Shown piece by piece: positions 47,933 to 59,200 of a stretch of DNA of 64,000 nucleotides. The position numbers and the translations under genes were made by a program. The DNA is from Podospora pseudocomata (lineage: Eukaryota > Ascomycota > Sordariomycetes > Sordariales > Podosporaceae), in the NCBI RefSeq assembly GCF_035222375.1, contig NW_026946366.1, forward strand, positions 434,001 through 498,000, in the 5' to 3' direction. Every line of letters starts with the position of its first letter. Position 1 is the first letter of the stretch. Below the pieces are notes generated by a model that was given only the letters and a program-made list of their open reading frames with translations, searched no databases and was not told the origin of the DNA.

Positions 47933-50179
47933 CCACTGGAGGGTACGGGTGGTTGAACAATGAAAGAAAGCTCGCGTGCTTGTCCTGGACCCTGGCATGG
48001 CATCTGGCAGGGGGCCCCGGCCTCGCTGACGACAGGCTAGGATCAAGATGCCGCCGCGGCGCCACTGGGACAGGCCCTCATTCTTATCCGACGACACTGA
48101 TTGGCCGCCCTTTTCTGGGTAAAGCCGGTGGGATGGTGCTCACGAAGGGCTGCGGGGTCGACGGGAGCTAGCATTCTGCGAGGACATCGGCGCAGGGCAG
48201 GGAAGCGGCGCCAAAAACGACGCAGAATCACCCGGCTCATTTTCGTGCGACTCCGACGTCGCTGGAGTCCTAGTGGCCGTCCTACGCTACTCATGTCCCT
48301 CATGTCCGCTTCCCTCCGGCGCATCCCGCGTTTAGTCATTGAAAAGGCAGACGAGCTCCTCGACACGACGACGGCAGGGTTGAGGGTTGCGGTTTGGCTG
48401 ATCAGCCTCCGGTCTTGCAGCAGGTAATATTTGCTGCTATCTGTGCAGTTGTAATGTGAACTGGTAACCAATTCCCAACTGACCACTGATAGGCATTTAT
48501 TTGAAGCTGGCCTCTCCCGGCCATCTTGGATGTCGAGCCCTTGTTACCTAACCAACACTGCCAACCCCCATTCAGCTGTCGAAGTCACAAATATCGCTCA
48601 AACGTAAACGGAAGACTAACATGGAAGGACATGTTTCGAGATCGGGCAGAGTAAGCTGTTGTTGGTGATTGAATGTGTCTAGTAGTCGAGCTGAACTCAA
48701 GGCAGGCAGGACACCACCATTCGGCACATCCGTCATCATGATGTCTTGCAGCCTGCATTTCCTTGCATTTCACTTTCTGTCTCCTTTCGATGACGCACTC
48801 GGGCGTGATATCCCTCAAGCTGCGCCATGGCTCTTGGTCTCGACCAGTGGGTAACCAAGACTTTCCCAAGATCTGTTTTGTATCCACACGGGAAAATCCG
48901 ACAAATCGTAACCTCTTAAATTCAACCAGGGATATCCCTTCCTCATGGGGAACCCTACCTCAATGGGGTCAAGGATATCCCGACTTTGACGATGAGTTGG
49001 GAAAAAACGGCCGACGGAAAATACGATCTAGGTGTTGGGTTTTTTGTCTGTTTGTTCCTCACCACCAGGGAAAAAAACTACCGAACGACCTCCTCATCTT
49101 GAATATGACGGAGGCCGAGACGGGTAGGTTTGGGGTTTATCCTTGGTATACTCTAGCTGGTGAGAAACAAATATGGGGGGAGAATTGTTCTTTGGAACTT
49201 TCGTCATCTTTTCTAGCAACCAGGGTGTGGACCAACCCAGCAGCACCTATGCTTTTCTCGAACTGCTGGGCAGAAGTCAAATGATGATGCCTGACGACGA
49301 GCTTTGGGGTGCTGTGTTGATTTGTTCTGTTTCTTCGCCCCGAGCCCCGAGATCCCCCGGCCGGCGTAAGTGCGAACGGGGCTTGGGTAGTGTAGTGGGC
49401 GGAGTTTCGGAGCCAGGCCCGATGATGAAGAGGGTACGGGGTCTAGAACTAGATGACTGGGGACCGGGGGAGAGAGGGATCTCGGAAGGAAACGGCTTGA
49501 CGCGGCTCTTTTCGATGTATTCTAGATTTAATGTATGTGTGGGCATGACACGCGCGCGGGACGGTGATCAGATAAGAAAACACCAGGGTCTTGTTTGAGG
49601 ATGAGAGCCAGTGAGGGGAGGTTGCATTACATGAATGCATGCTGTGTGGTTTTGATGATGTCGGAAGAACCGGAACGGCGGGACTGAGCGAGCAGCAAGA
49701 ATATCAACGGGTACCTGGTGGTTGTGTGTAACGGAGGAGGACGACGACAACGACCTCGGCCGAGAGGGACATCAACATGGGACGTGGGGGTTGGGTATGT
49801 TGAAGGGGAACACTCAGCTCGACGAGCCCTTTCTCGTCGGCGAATTCCTCGCTGTTGCGAGCGCCTCCATCCCGTCTTGTCTCGTCTCGTCTCAGGTTGT
49901 CTAGAGACCAGACCAGGTCGAGAATATTCGTCGTCTCATCTTTCCAAACCCTCTTCTTCTTCCTCCTCGTCCTCCTTCTCCTCTTCTTCACTTCCACCGT
50001 TTTCTTCATGCCAGTCCTGCTATCTCCGACAATTTAAGCTTCACAATGACACCGTCAATCTGCAGTCGCACAAACAAGCCTCCTGCAATCCATCTAGGCC
50101 AGATCTGTCCATGACAAGAGGACATACATTCCCCAAAAGAGAAGACGGTCCCTGCGTATAAGGTAGGTAGGTAGTCTAG

Positions 50180-50220
50180 CACGTGGGTACGTACCTTGGA
50201 TAGGTACGTATCTACGTACC
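50180..50220. promoter_or_regulatory. E-box followed by GTAC palindromes
   Basis: CACGTG at 50180-50185 is followed by the perfect palindrome GGTACGTACC (50186-50195), then GGTACGTA and TACGTACC as 8-bp inverted arms around two bases (50203-50220). CACGTG is a classical bHLH site; function here is unproven. Confidence 0.45.
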
Positions 50221-50340
50221 TCTTTGCTGCCGCTGCTGCCGTGATCCCCTACTACCACTAAAAATAACATGTGAAAGAGCAAAAGCCAAGAATGAGTCTA
50301 TTTCGGCTTGGGGGAAACAGCGGCGCGTGTGCAAGATCAT

Positions 50341-50504
50341 CTGATAAGATAATCTGTACCTGTTGGGGTGATGTGACTAGTAGGGGGATGTCAGGCTCGG
50401 TGCGCTTGGCTGAGGGAGATGAGATTGATAAGATAATCAGGGTGATGGTGAAGTTGGGTGAGTGTCGGCATGTCTGTCGGAGGAAACTGATCTGATAAGA
50501 TTAT
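50341..50504 (+). promoter_or_regulatory. Triplicated double-GATA element
   Basis: Three near-identical 14-mers, each with two GAT-core steps, at 50341-50354 (CTGATAAGATAATC), 50425-50438 (TTGATAAGATAATC) and 50491-50504 (TCTGATAAGATTAT). GATA sites in pairs are the preferred targets of AreA/NIT2-type nitrogen regulators. The next gene in the promoter direction is GDH, about 3.3 kb away. Confidence 0.55.
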
Positions 50505-50872
50505 TTAGGGGGTGGTGTGGCCTGTTGGTGTACTTTGGGCTGGTGGGAGGACTGATGTTCTTTTGTTGGGGTGGTGATATAAGAGGGGGATTGTCTGTGC
50601 GGGTGAGTTGAAATGTTGGCGGTGTTTCTTCATGTTATTTGTGATATCGGGGGTGATGAAGGTGGATGGAGTGAGATTTGCTTATGGTGACGTGGAACCT
50701 CTCATCGTGTGCTTTTGTCTTGGTTTCGGTTTACTTATATAAGTCAGGCAGGTATATGCGGCATGAGTATATTCAGGCTGAGCTATCCTGTGTAAGCCTT
50801 GATTACATGTATGCTGTCATCAAAGGTTGTCGTGGGGGTTTGTTGGTTGGCTCTTTTAGCAGGCTCTAGTTT

Positions 50873-50970
50873 ACATGCTCTCATTCATGTGCTCTCACTC
50901 ATGTGCTCTCACTCATGTGCTCTCACTCATGTGCTCTCACTCATGTGCTCTCATTCATGTGCTCTCATTT
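50873..50970. repeat. 14-bp minisatellite (unit ATGTGCTCTCACTC)
   Basis: About seven head-to-tail copies, the central ones identical and the outer ones differing by ACTC/ATTC. Degenerate CTCTTACAC-like words continue to about 51250. Confidence 0.9.
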
Positions 50971-52657
50971 TCGTGTTAGAACTTATCGTCTCTCATCCCT
51001 TCAGTCTCATCCGGCATCCCATCTAATACCTCTTCGATAGAATTTATCTCAATGGGTACAGGACTCCAGGCACTTACAGGGCAGCGCTTGCAGACCTACT
51101 TTTCCACAAAATCTCTCACACGACTATTCTCACGATTTTTCTTCCACAGTTGCTCTTGCACTACTATTCTTATGGCTACTGTGGATCTGTTGCTCTTACA
51201 TAACTGCACTTAAACCACTGCTCTTACACCATTGCTCCCACGCCACCTTTCATCATCTTTGCACAGTTTCTCTCGTCTCTTTCTGATTCTAAACGCACTG
51301 CTGGCCTAGAGTTGCATGAACCTTCAGACCGTAAAACCTCACAAATGTCTTGCATAGCAAGTCCCCTACAGCTTACTTAGATACCCAAGGGACCCTGGTA
51401 ACCAAGCTAGATATAGCTTTCTTGGTTTCCTCATATTTCACATGCTTCAAGGTGTTTGCAAACTACTAGTTAAAAACCCTTGATCAAGTCTGGACTAAAC
51501 ATACAACCCTCCCTTCCCTGTGACAAGGAGAAGAATGTGGTTCTTGTCTAGCCTTTGACGGGATTGGTTGTCTCCTATTCAGGAACGAGACAGGTGAAAG
51601 GAAGCGAGAACCACACGCTCACAAGTACGTACCTGTCCTACGTCTACGAGCAACAGAAACAGACGCATTTCATCCGATTCAGGGATGCAGGGGCAGCGTG
51701 ACACACCACCTCGTCAAATCATAAGACGACAACCTTGGACAATGTATGATCCCCAACATTCAAATGCCAGTCAGTAACCTACCTTTCAGATCAAGCTCTC
51801 CATTATGTTCACATCATATCACCACAGGCCGTGGGCCGAATTCATATCGCCATGCACGTGAGCTGACAGTGCACCTTCCATCCCAACAGTCTATGACTCT
51901 ACATTGCAAACTAGCTTTTTTATTTTCCCTACCTACTACATCTTCCAGCAGCTCCTTACATTCCTTGGGCAATATCCCAGCATGTGTCTTATCTCATTCA
52001 TCACCCAACTTCCATTTTGCCCAGTCTCACTTGGTTGTCCATCATCTCATATACAACTGACCAAAACCAATTTGCAGCTTCGAAAAATACAACAACACAG
52101 ACAAAACCACAGGCGGGTATCTCCTTCTCTTTTCCAGTCTTCACTCCCAACAGACAGCTCAAACAGTTGAATAACCAAAAGCACACAGCATACCATCATC
52201 CATCACAACTTCAAGGACAGAACGGACGAGAAGATATACAAACAGACCAACATCAGAAGGCAAACCTCAAAACGCGCAAACGAAAAAAAAGACAAAACGT
52301 CCCAGTAAAAAAGGTTTATAATTTCAAAAGATAAAAAAAATAAAAATAAAAAAGGAAGTATGTAACAGTCGTAACATGGTAATGTCGGTGGTATACGGCG
52401 GAGAGAGTTAGGTAATAGGTAGAAGAGAAATGAAAGAATCGAAAGTCGTGTTTTGTTTTGTTTTTTGTTTTCTTTTAAACAAAAGGCGTCTCGGTCTAAG
52501 CTCTTCCGCTTTTCCATCCCCCATTTTCCCCCCAATTGACTCCCAACCACTATTCCCCCTTTTATCAACAACCATCAGAAGCCCAGGAGGGAAAAGAGAA
52601 AAAGAAAAAGAAAAGTCTCGACTCGTCAACCCGCAGCCAGCTCAGCTAACCAGCCGC

Positions 52658-53682
52658 TTATGACACCTGCATAACCATAGGCCCGGCAACGGTAATCTCA
52701 TCGGTAATCACACCCGTCAAAGGACCCGCGCTGGTCAAGCTGACATAGGTGACACCGGCCAAGTTCTGGGGCACCTCGCACCCGGCCTCCTGCGTGAAGG
52801 TAGTGAAGACGGTACCGCCGGGGTTGCCACCAGTAGTGAAGCCGCAGTGCGTAGCCCCGGCAGCAGCCTCGCTCTCCAACCGGATGACAGTACCAGCAGT
52901 AACAGTCGCCGCGTCAATCCCCGCGCCCAAGGCCAAGGATGGGAACGCAGTCAAGATCAAGTTCGACCCCTCAGGGCAGCTCTCGATAAAAGGCGCAGCG
53001 AGCGAAAAGACCTGCTTCGGCGTGAGAGGGGTGTCGAACGCCTGGGGGACGGCAACCACCCCGCTGGCGGCGCGGACAAAGGTCTGGTGGCGGGCCTCGA
53101 TGGTGAGGATGGAGCCGGCGGTGGTGAGGATGGAGCCGTCGGAGATGAGGGCGGCGGCGCCGAGGTAGGCGGATACACCCACGTTCTCGAGGACGGCGGC
53201 GGTGGCGACCATGCCGGCGGCGTCGGTGAAGCCGAAGTTGTATGTGCACGGCTGGACGGGCTGGACGCCGGCCTGGGCGAGGGCGGATTGGAGAAGAACG
53301 ACGTGCTCCTCTTCGGTCTTGCCGATCTTGGTCAGGTCCTCGATTTGGCGCTCGTTAAGACCGAGGGCTTGGAAGTCGGTGACAGGGAAGCGGGCGAAGC
53401 CTTGCTGGTAGAAGGCTGCTTCGAGCCATTCGAGGGTGAGGGCGCTGGAGGGTAGGTTAGTGTCAAAGTTGGCTACATGGGACTGGTTTGATTGAGGTCA
53501 ACTCACAATTGAAGAATGTCAAGATCGTTGATACCAAGAGCCTGAGCAGCAGCGTTTTGACGCTTCGCGTGTTGGTACATCTTCAGCTGGGCCTTGTTGA
53601 GCTTGGGAATTGATGGGAGGGCCGAAGCAACAGCCGCAAGTCCCGCAACAACCACCCCAAGTGTCTTTGTGAATGAAGGCAT
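52658..53682 (-). CDS. Rds1-like secreted ferritin-fold protein
   Basis: Fungal stress-associated protein of the ferritin-like (Ferritin_2) family that includes S. pombe Rds1; biochemical role unknown. Exons 53682-53507 and 53444-52658 (read leftwards) join to 320 residues. The N-terminal 21 residues (MPSFTKTLGVVVAGLAAVASA) are a clear signal peptide. The helical domain carries the diiron-type ligand set: Glu64/Glu67 in LEWLEAAF, ExxH at 103-106 (EEEH), Glu145 in VLENVG and a second ExxH at 175-178 (EARH). The last third is a Thr/Val/Gly-rich, probably beta-structured, domain with two Cys. The 62-nt intron uses GTGAGT and CCAG. A (GT)9/(GA)6 repeat sits just upstream of the ATG. Metal binding is inferred from ligand pattern only. 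Confidence 0.87.
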
Positions 53683-56276
53683 TATGTCGGTTGTGTGTGT
53701 GTGTGTGTGCGAGAGAGAGAGATTCCCGTTTCTTTCCAAATGTCCTTTCGGTTATCGTTCCAAAGCTGTCGAGTTCGAGCAAAGACCAGTCCGGCTGCTT
53801 GTATGAAAGAAGAATAAGACAAGACCTGCCTGAGGTAGGTTGTGTATAAAAAGATTAAAAAATATTAAAGCTGTAAAAGCTGAATAGATCCAATGAATGG
53901 ACTAAAGAGTGAGAGACAAGGACAGACTGAAGCTGCTTTTGTTATGTTTTTTTTTTTTGGAAAAAAAGGAGAGTCAAAAGCAGACCAGTGCTTTGGGTAA
54001 CGAATAGACAAAACACAAGGAGGCGTGGGATGAGGAGGAGAAAGAGAAGAAGGAGGGGAGGGGAAAGAAAAACGTCATGAGATGGGAACCGGCCATGGAT
54101 AAAGATGGCCAGCCAAGGAGGATTCCCCTTGTCGTCCTGGTGGCCCGGCGGCTGCTGGCCCTTCCGGGTCCCGCAGTAATCACTGCTTGCTTCGAAAGAA
54201 ATCTCGTTCAGGCAATGCGCAGGGTCGTTTCCAGCGCTCAGGGCGCCGCGCCCCGGGGCTTCTGCTTCATCGAGTTCGGCTTCCCGTCAGACGGCAACCC
54301 AAGAGCAGCACTTCAGATGGCAGGACTGAGGACCTCGACGTCTTGGTGTTTCGTTTCCCTCGAGCCTTTGGAACCCCCTGCCGCAGCTACCGCCAATCAC
54401 ATCGCCATCTTCATCTTTAAAGTTAAGATGGAGGCTCCCCACCCCCCTGCTCGGGACCCGGCTCGACGCAACGCTCTGTGTGGGGGCGTACAGCCCCAAC
54501 CATTGAGAGCACGTGCCAAGAGTGTGCCAGGGGGTTGCACAGAAGCTTGGGGTAGCCGCGCTGGGGTGATCTGCGACAGTGGCGTACGCGATGCTCGTCT
54601 CAGGAACGTTTCAATTCAGACGGACCGCAGCAGAACCGACATCTTTTCCTTCTGTCTTCTGCCCCCTATCAAGCCTCTTGTTCATCCGAGCGAGCTGCCA
54701 TCTCCATGGATGGATACCTCTAGGTATTGCTCGAAGCTTATCGCCATCTCCATAACCTTATTGCGACATACGGTAGGCCGCCCCTTTCTCGTGACTGAGC
54801 GATAGCGTCGCATCGGTTCCTGACATGCAACCCATTAGAAACAACAACAAGAAAATCATCCCGACGCCGTGTTCTTCTTCCGTGATGTTCAAGGGGATCC
54901 CCATTGCATCCGTGATCCCGTCCACACCCGCCCACCACCACCCATCACGATTCGAATCTTGTCAAAAGGTTGCCACAGTTGTTTCCAAGTGGCCCATCTG
55001 ACGTCGAGATCACGGCCAGGTACCGTACTGCAAAGTAAATGTTTAAGCTTCTTTCAGGCCAGCCTACGGCCTAGAACTGCAACACCACAAGCACCTACCT
55101 ACTTATGTGTGTGTGAGTGGACATTGAATCAAGCCTCAAGCTCTTGACTCGCTGCCCAAAGCCAAGCACAAGGTCCTCCTTCGTAGAATGAATCTGGCAA
55201 ACAGCTTCCTTTCTCCACGGAGCATTCCATTCCCTCCCTACCTACCCTACCTAAACCACGCCACTGCTAGCTATTAGCTACAGGTAGCTGGTACCGTAGA
55301 CTCAGACAAACCTCAACCACCAACCTCGAGCTAAACCAAAAAACATCTCTCACGTCCACCCCCAACAGGCCAGCTTGTTTCCATCCCAAACACCGTCCCC
55401 CCATCTCTCAGAACCCACCGTCTTCCAAGAATGACGATCTCGGAATTATCAACCTCAGAACCCACCACCCCAACTCTGAAATCTACAATCCCGAGAACCC
55501 TTCATCGAACAATCAAACACCCCTCCCCCCCTAAACCAAGGTCGCATCAAAATCCCACCCACTGCACAACCCCCAACTCATGTTTCCAACCACCTACTAC
55601 TACTGTAGACAAAATCCCGAGATCCGAACATTCGCATAAACCTCGACCCCCCAGCCCCCAGCCCAGCCCAGCCGGCACTTCAGTCTTCCATTTTTCTTCT
55701 CCCTTAAACATCCCGCAGACATTATTTTCAGCCTGTATACCAAGAAAAAAAAATAAAGGTGTGACACACACAACCATCTTGAAACCGGAAATCGGCTTTA
55801 CAGTCCACTAACCTACCTACACCAAGCCGTACAACACAACACACAAAAACCTCCTTCCACATCTCGACAATTCACATGCACCAAATATAACGTTAAAATC
55901 GCGTTCATTAAACAACTTCCCTACTTGTGCTCATCTTACTGCTTGGCCCCCCCCCCCCTTCCCTCTTTCCATCATCCTAATACTACTCCCTTTCCATACC
56001 ATCTCCCCTTTTCATCCCAGTCTACCCCCTCAGCTTTCCAGCAATGATGTCCCTCGGCTCTAAACCAACCCCATCAACTTCTTCCCTTCACAACTCATTG
56101 CACTGATATCCCCCCACACCGGACCAAATTGTTTCTTCTCCTCTTCTCCATCTTCCATAATTCTTTACATACTATCCACTTAATCTTCCCATCAGACCTC
56201 ATCTCCATTTCATAACCTCCGTGGTAGCATTGCAATCAATATTACAAAAAAAAACAGTATTGTAATGGCTAACAGA
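53683..56276. other. Intergenic between the ferritin-like gene and ssd1 (both minus strand)
   Basis: 2.6 kb. The left part is the ferritin-like gene promoter and leader; the right part, A/C/T-rich with many CCTACC words and poly-C/poly-T stretches, should include the ssd1 3' UTR. A plus-strand open frame at 54077-54805 has no recognisable domain and is not called as a gene. Confidence 0.5.
53692..53722. repeat. (GT)9 followed by (GA)6
   Basis: Compound dinucleotide repeat starting 10 nt upstream of the ferritin-like gene ATG, on its leader. Confidence 0.9.
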
Positions 56277-59200
56277 TTACAAAGCATAAGGGTTAAGAGA
56301 GCGGATAGTCAAGCAACTGCAATACTTGTTAGTCATCATGATACTCATTAAACAGCAACAAGAAAAAACTCACGGTGGGCTCTTGCTGAGATCCGTCTTG
56401 AGAATGACCGGCACGCGCGTCATCTCGGTAACATCCTGGATGTACTCCCCGCCCTCCTCTCTCAGCTTGAAAAGCTTGAGATACTTCTCCTTGTTGGTAA
56501 GGCGAGTCTCGGGCGCCTCGGTAACCGGCACCTTGGAATCCGACCGAGTGCGGTGCAGAGTCGACGAAGAGCGAGTAGGCGAGCCGGGCACGCTCTGAGT
56601 GGGGCGCTCGGCAAGAGAAGCGCCAGCCATGGCCTCGGTGATGTCAGAAGCATTGTCCTCATCATCGTCAAAGAGAGCATCGGCCGACTCGGGCGCAATG
56701 GTGCCAGTCTCGGTCTGCTTGCGAGCAGCCTCCTCGCGCTCCTTCTTGACACGTTCAGCCTCCTCGGCCTGGCGGGCAGCGGCCATAGCGTTGGAAACCC
56801 TCTGCGAGGCACCGCCAGCCCTGGGCCTCTCGTCCTCGGGGACGTAAGCCGAGCTGGGGACACCCTTCTCCCAGTAGAGCTCAAGAACACGCTTCTCCTT
56901 TCTGAACTCGGCCTTCTTGAGAGGGAGCTGGTCGCAGTGGACGCGCTTCTCGAAGCCCCAGTCGGGGATGAGCACATCAAACGCCGACTCGTAGACACAG
57001 ACGACGATACCCTCGCTGATGAGATCGCCGTTGGTCTCCTGGCGGACCTTGTCCATGGTACGGCAGGCCTCGATGTGGACGCTCTGCTCCTGAGCATTCT
57101 GAGCAGAGTCCTTCTTGGTGTTGCAAGACTCGACCGTCTTGATGAGATTTTCCAAGTCTTCGGTGTACTCGGTCTCGGTAAGAACAGCTTCAAGCTGACG
57201 GTGAACCAAAATGTCGGCGTAGCGCCGGGTCGGGGCAGTGAAATGAGTGTAGAGCGGCACATTAAGAGCATAATGAGACCAAAGGTGCTGGGCAGTCTTG
57301 CCAGCAATAAAGTACTTGGCGCGTTGCATCGACTTCAGGAGCAGTGTTTCCATGCCCTTTCTGATGTCAGAATCGTCCACTCTGAACAGGCTGTTCTGGA
57401 GAGACCCGCTGCTGGTCGAATCAATCTCATAGCCCAGAGCGGACATGCGCTCCACAAAAGTCTGCAGACGGCGAGAGTTGGGAGGGGCGTGGCGGCGCAG
57501 AAGGGCCTTCTCGGGAAGAGCAGCGGCCAAGCGCTGAGCGACGTAGGTGTTGGTCTTGTGCATGAGCTCTTCAACGAGCTCGGTGGCCAAGCTGCTATCA
57601 AAGACATTGTGCTTGACCGGGATATTCTCATCGTCAAGCTGCTGGAGCAGACGAAGAGGGGCGATAGGCTCACCGCCAGCACCGAGGCGTGCCTCGTGGA
57701 ACTTCTGGGCAAGGAGGCTGAGAAGCTGGATATCCTTGGCGCCAGCAACGGGGTGGCTGAAGCCGGCCTGGTTAGAGAGAGCCTCGTCAATCTGAGACAG
57801 CGACAACTTGCCGCCGCTCTTGACAATGCCCTTTCCAATCCAGGTGTCGCCTTCGGCAACAGCGCCAGTGTGTGGGTTGACGTGGAAGACAACGCTGACG
57901 GTCAAGCGATCCTCCTCGGGAGTCAGGGCACAGTATTCGCCGGACAGCTTGGGTGGGAGAAGAGCGCAGAAACGGTTCATGAGCTGAACGGCGGTGCCGC
58001 GCTTCTTGGCCTCTCTGTCGACGAGCGAAGCTGGCTTCACGAAGTGAGTGACATCGGGAACGTGAACACCAATCTCGACCTTGCCATCAGACAGTGTCTT
58101 GACGTGGACACCGTTTCCAAGCTCGGCAGTGCTTTCGAGGTCGAGGGTGAAGACCTTCTCGCCACGGAAGTCTCTGCGGGAGCCGAGGGCCGCCTCATCT
58201 TCCTTTGCGATAGTCCAGTCCGGAGGGTTCACACTGCGCAGAACAGCATCGGAGAACTCATCCGAAGAGAAGTTGTTGTCACGCAAAAGAGCATCCGTTT
58301 CAACCTTGAGATCACCCATCTTTCCGAGCTTTTCGACCAAAGTACCGAAAGGATGGAGCGAGGTGATGGGCCAGCGCTTGATGCAGGCAACGAAGATCTG
58401 GTCGGCGTAGTCCTGGTGCTTCTCAACAAAGTCACGAGGAGCCTGTTCAGTGGGAATGGCAATCAAGGGAACACGCTTGTCAGTAGGCTTGAACCACACA
58501 ATCTTGGGCTTCTCCTGAGCGCGGTTGTCGTGATGGCGAGAGTTGGACCCATCACGAGCGGCGCGCTCGGCCTCCTGCTTCTCCTTGGTAGCCTGGCTGC
58601 TGGGACGGAGGAGACCCAGGGTGCCGGAGAACATCTGACCAGCCACACGCTCAATGACAGCAACAATATGGCCGGCATAAAGAGGCTTGGACTCGTCGTT
58701 GATCTCCTCCTCCTCGACGAGAAGGAGGCTCTGACCCTCCACTTCAACGTCGTCATTCTTCTTTTGGGTAGGGCGCTGTCTCAAACTGCCACGGCGGCGG
58801 AGGCCACCTTCGGTGCCATTGTCGTCATTAGTGCTGCCCTGGTTTGTTCCGGCGGTGGACCCAGAGCGAGTGTCGGTGATGTCCTTGCGCTTCTTCTTCT
58901 CCTCCTTCTCGCGCTTCTGAGACCACACCTCGTCGACATCAAGGAGCTCGACAGCCACCAAGTCACCCTCAAGGGCGCGGTTGCGATCCTTGCTGCCGCA
59001 AATAAAGATATCGGCATCGAGCAGACCATCCTGGGTCGACACATAAGCGTCACTACGGTTCTTCTTGTTGACCCGGAGGATACCCGAAACCAGCTGCCCG
59101 TCGCCGAGGAGAGCAGGAAGGGTAGCCTGGGGGAGGTAAGGAGTGAAAAGCGTCTTGCGCTGTTGCTGTTGGGGCTGCTGGGCAGCCATTTGAGGAGCGT

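Larger units (their letters stand above)
47058..52657. other. 5.6 kb gene-poor region upstream of GDH
   Basis: No gene is recognised. The left end is the GDH leader and promoter. Other contents are a G-run cluster (47891-47932), palindromic GTAC elements beside an E-box (50180-50220), three double-GATA elements (50341-50504), a 14-bp minisatellite (50873-50970) followed by a looser CTCTTACAC-like degenerate array to about 51250, and an A/T-rich right end that should include the 3' UTR of the ferritin-like gene. Confidence 0.5.

Noticed and set aside
54077-54805. 242-codon plus-strand frame between the ferritin-like gene and ssd1
   Set aside because: No domain or conserved motif, atypical codon mix, and it lies in promoter/UTR territory.
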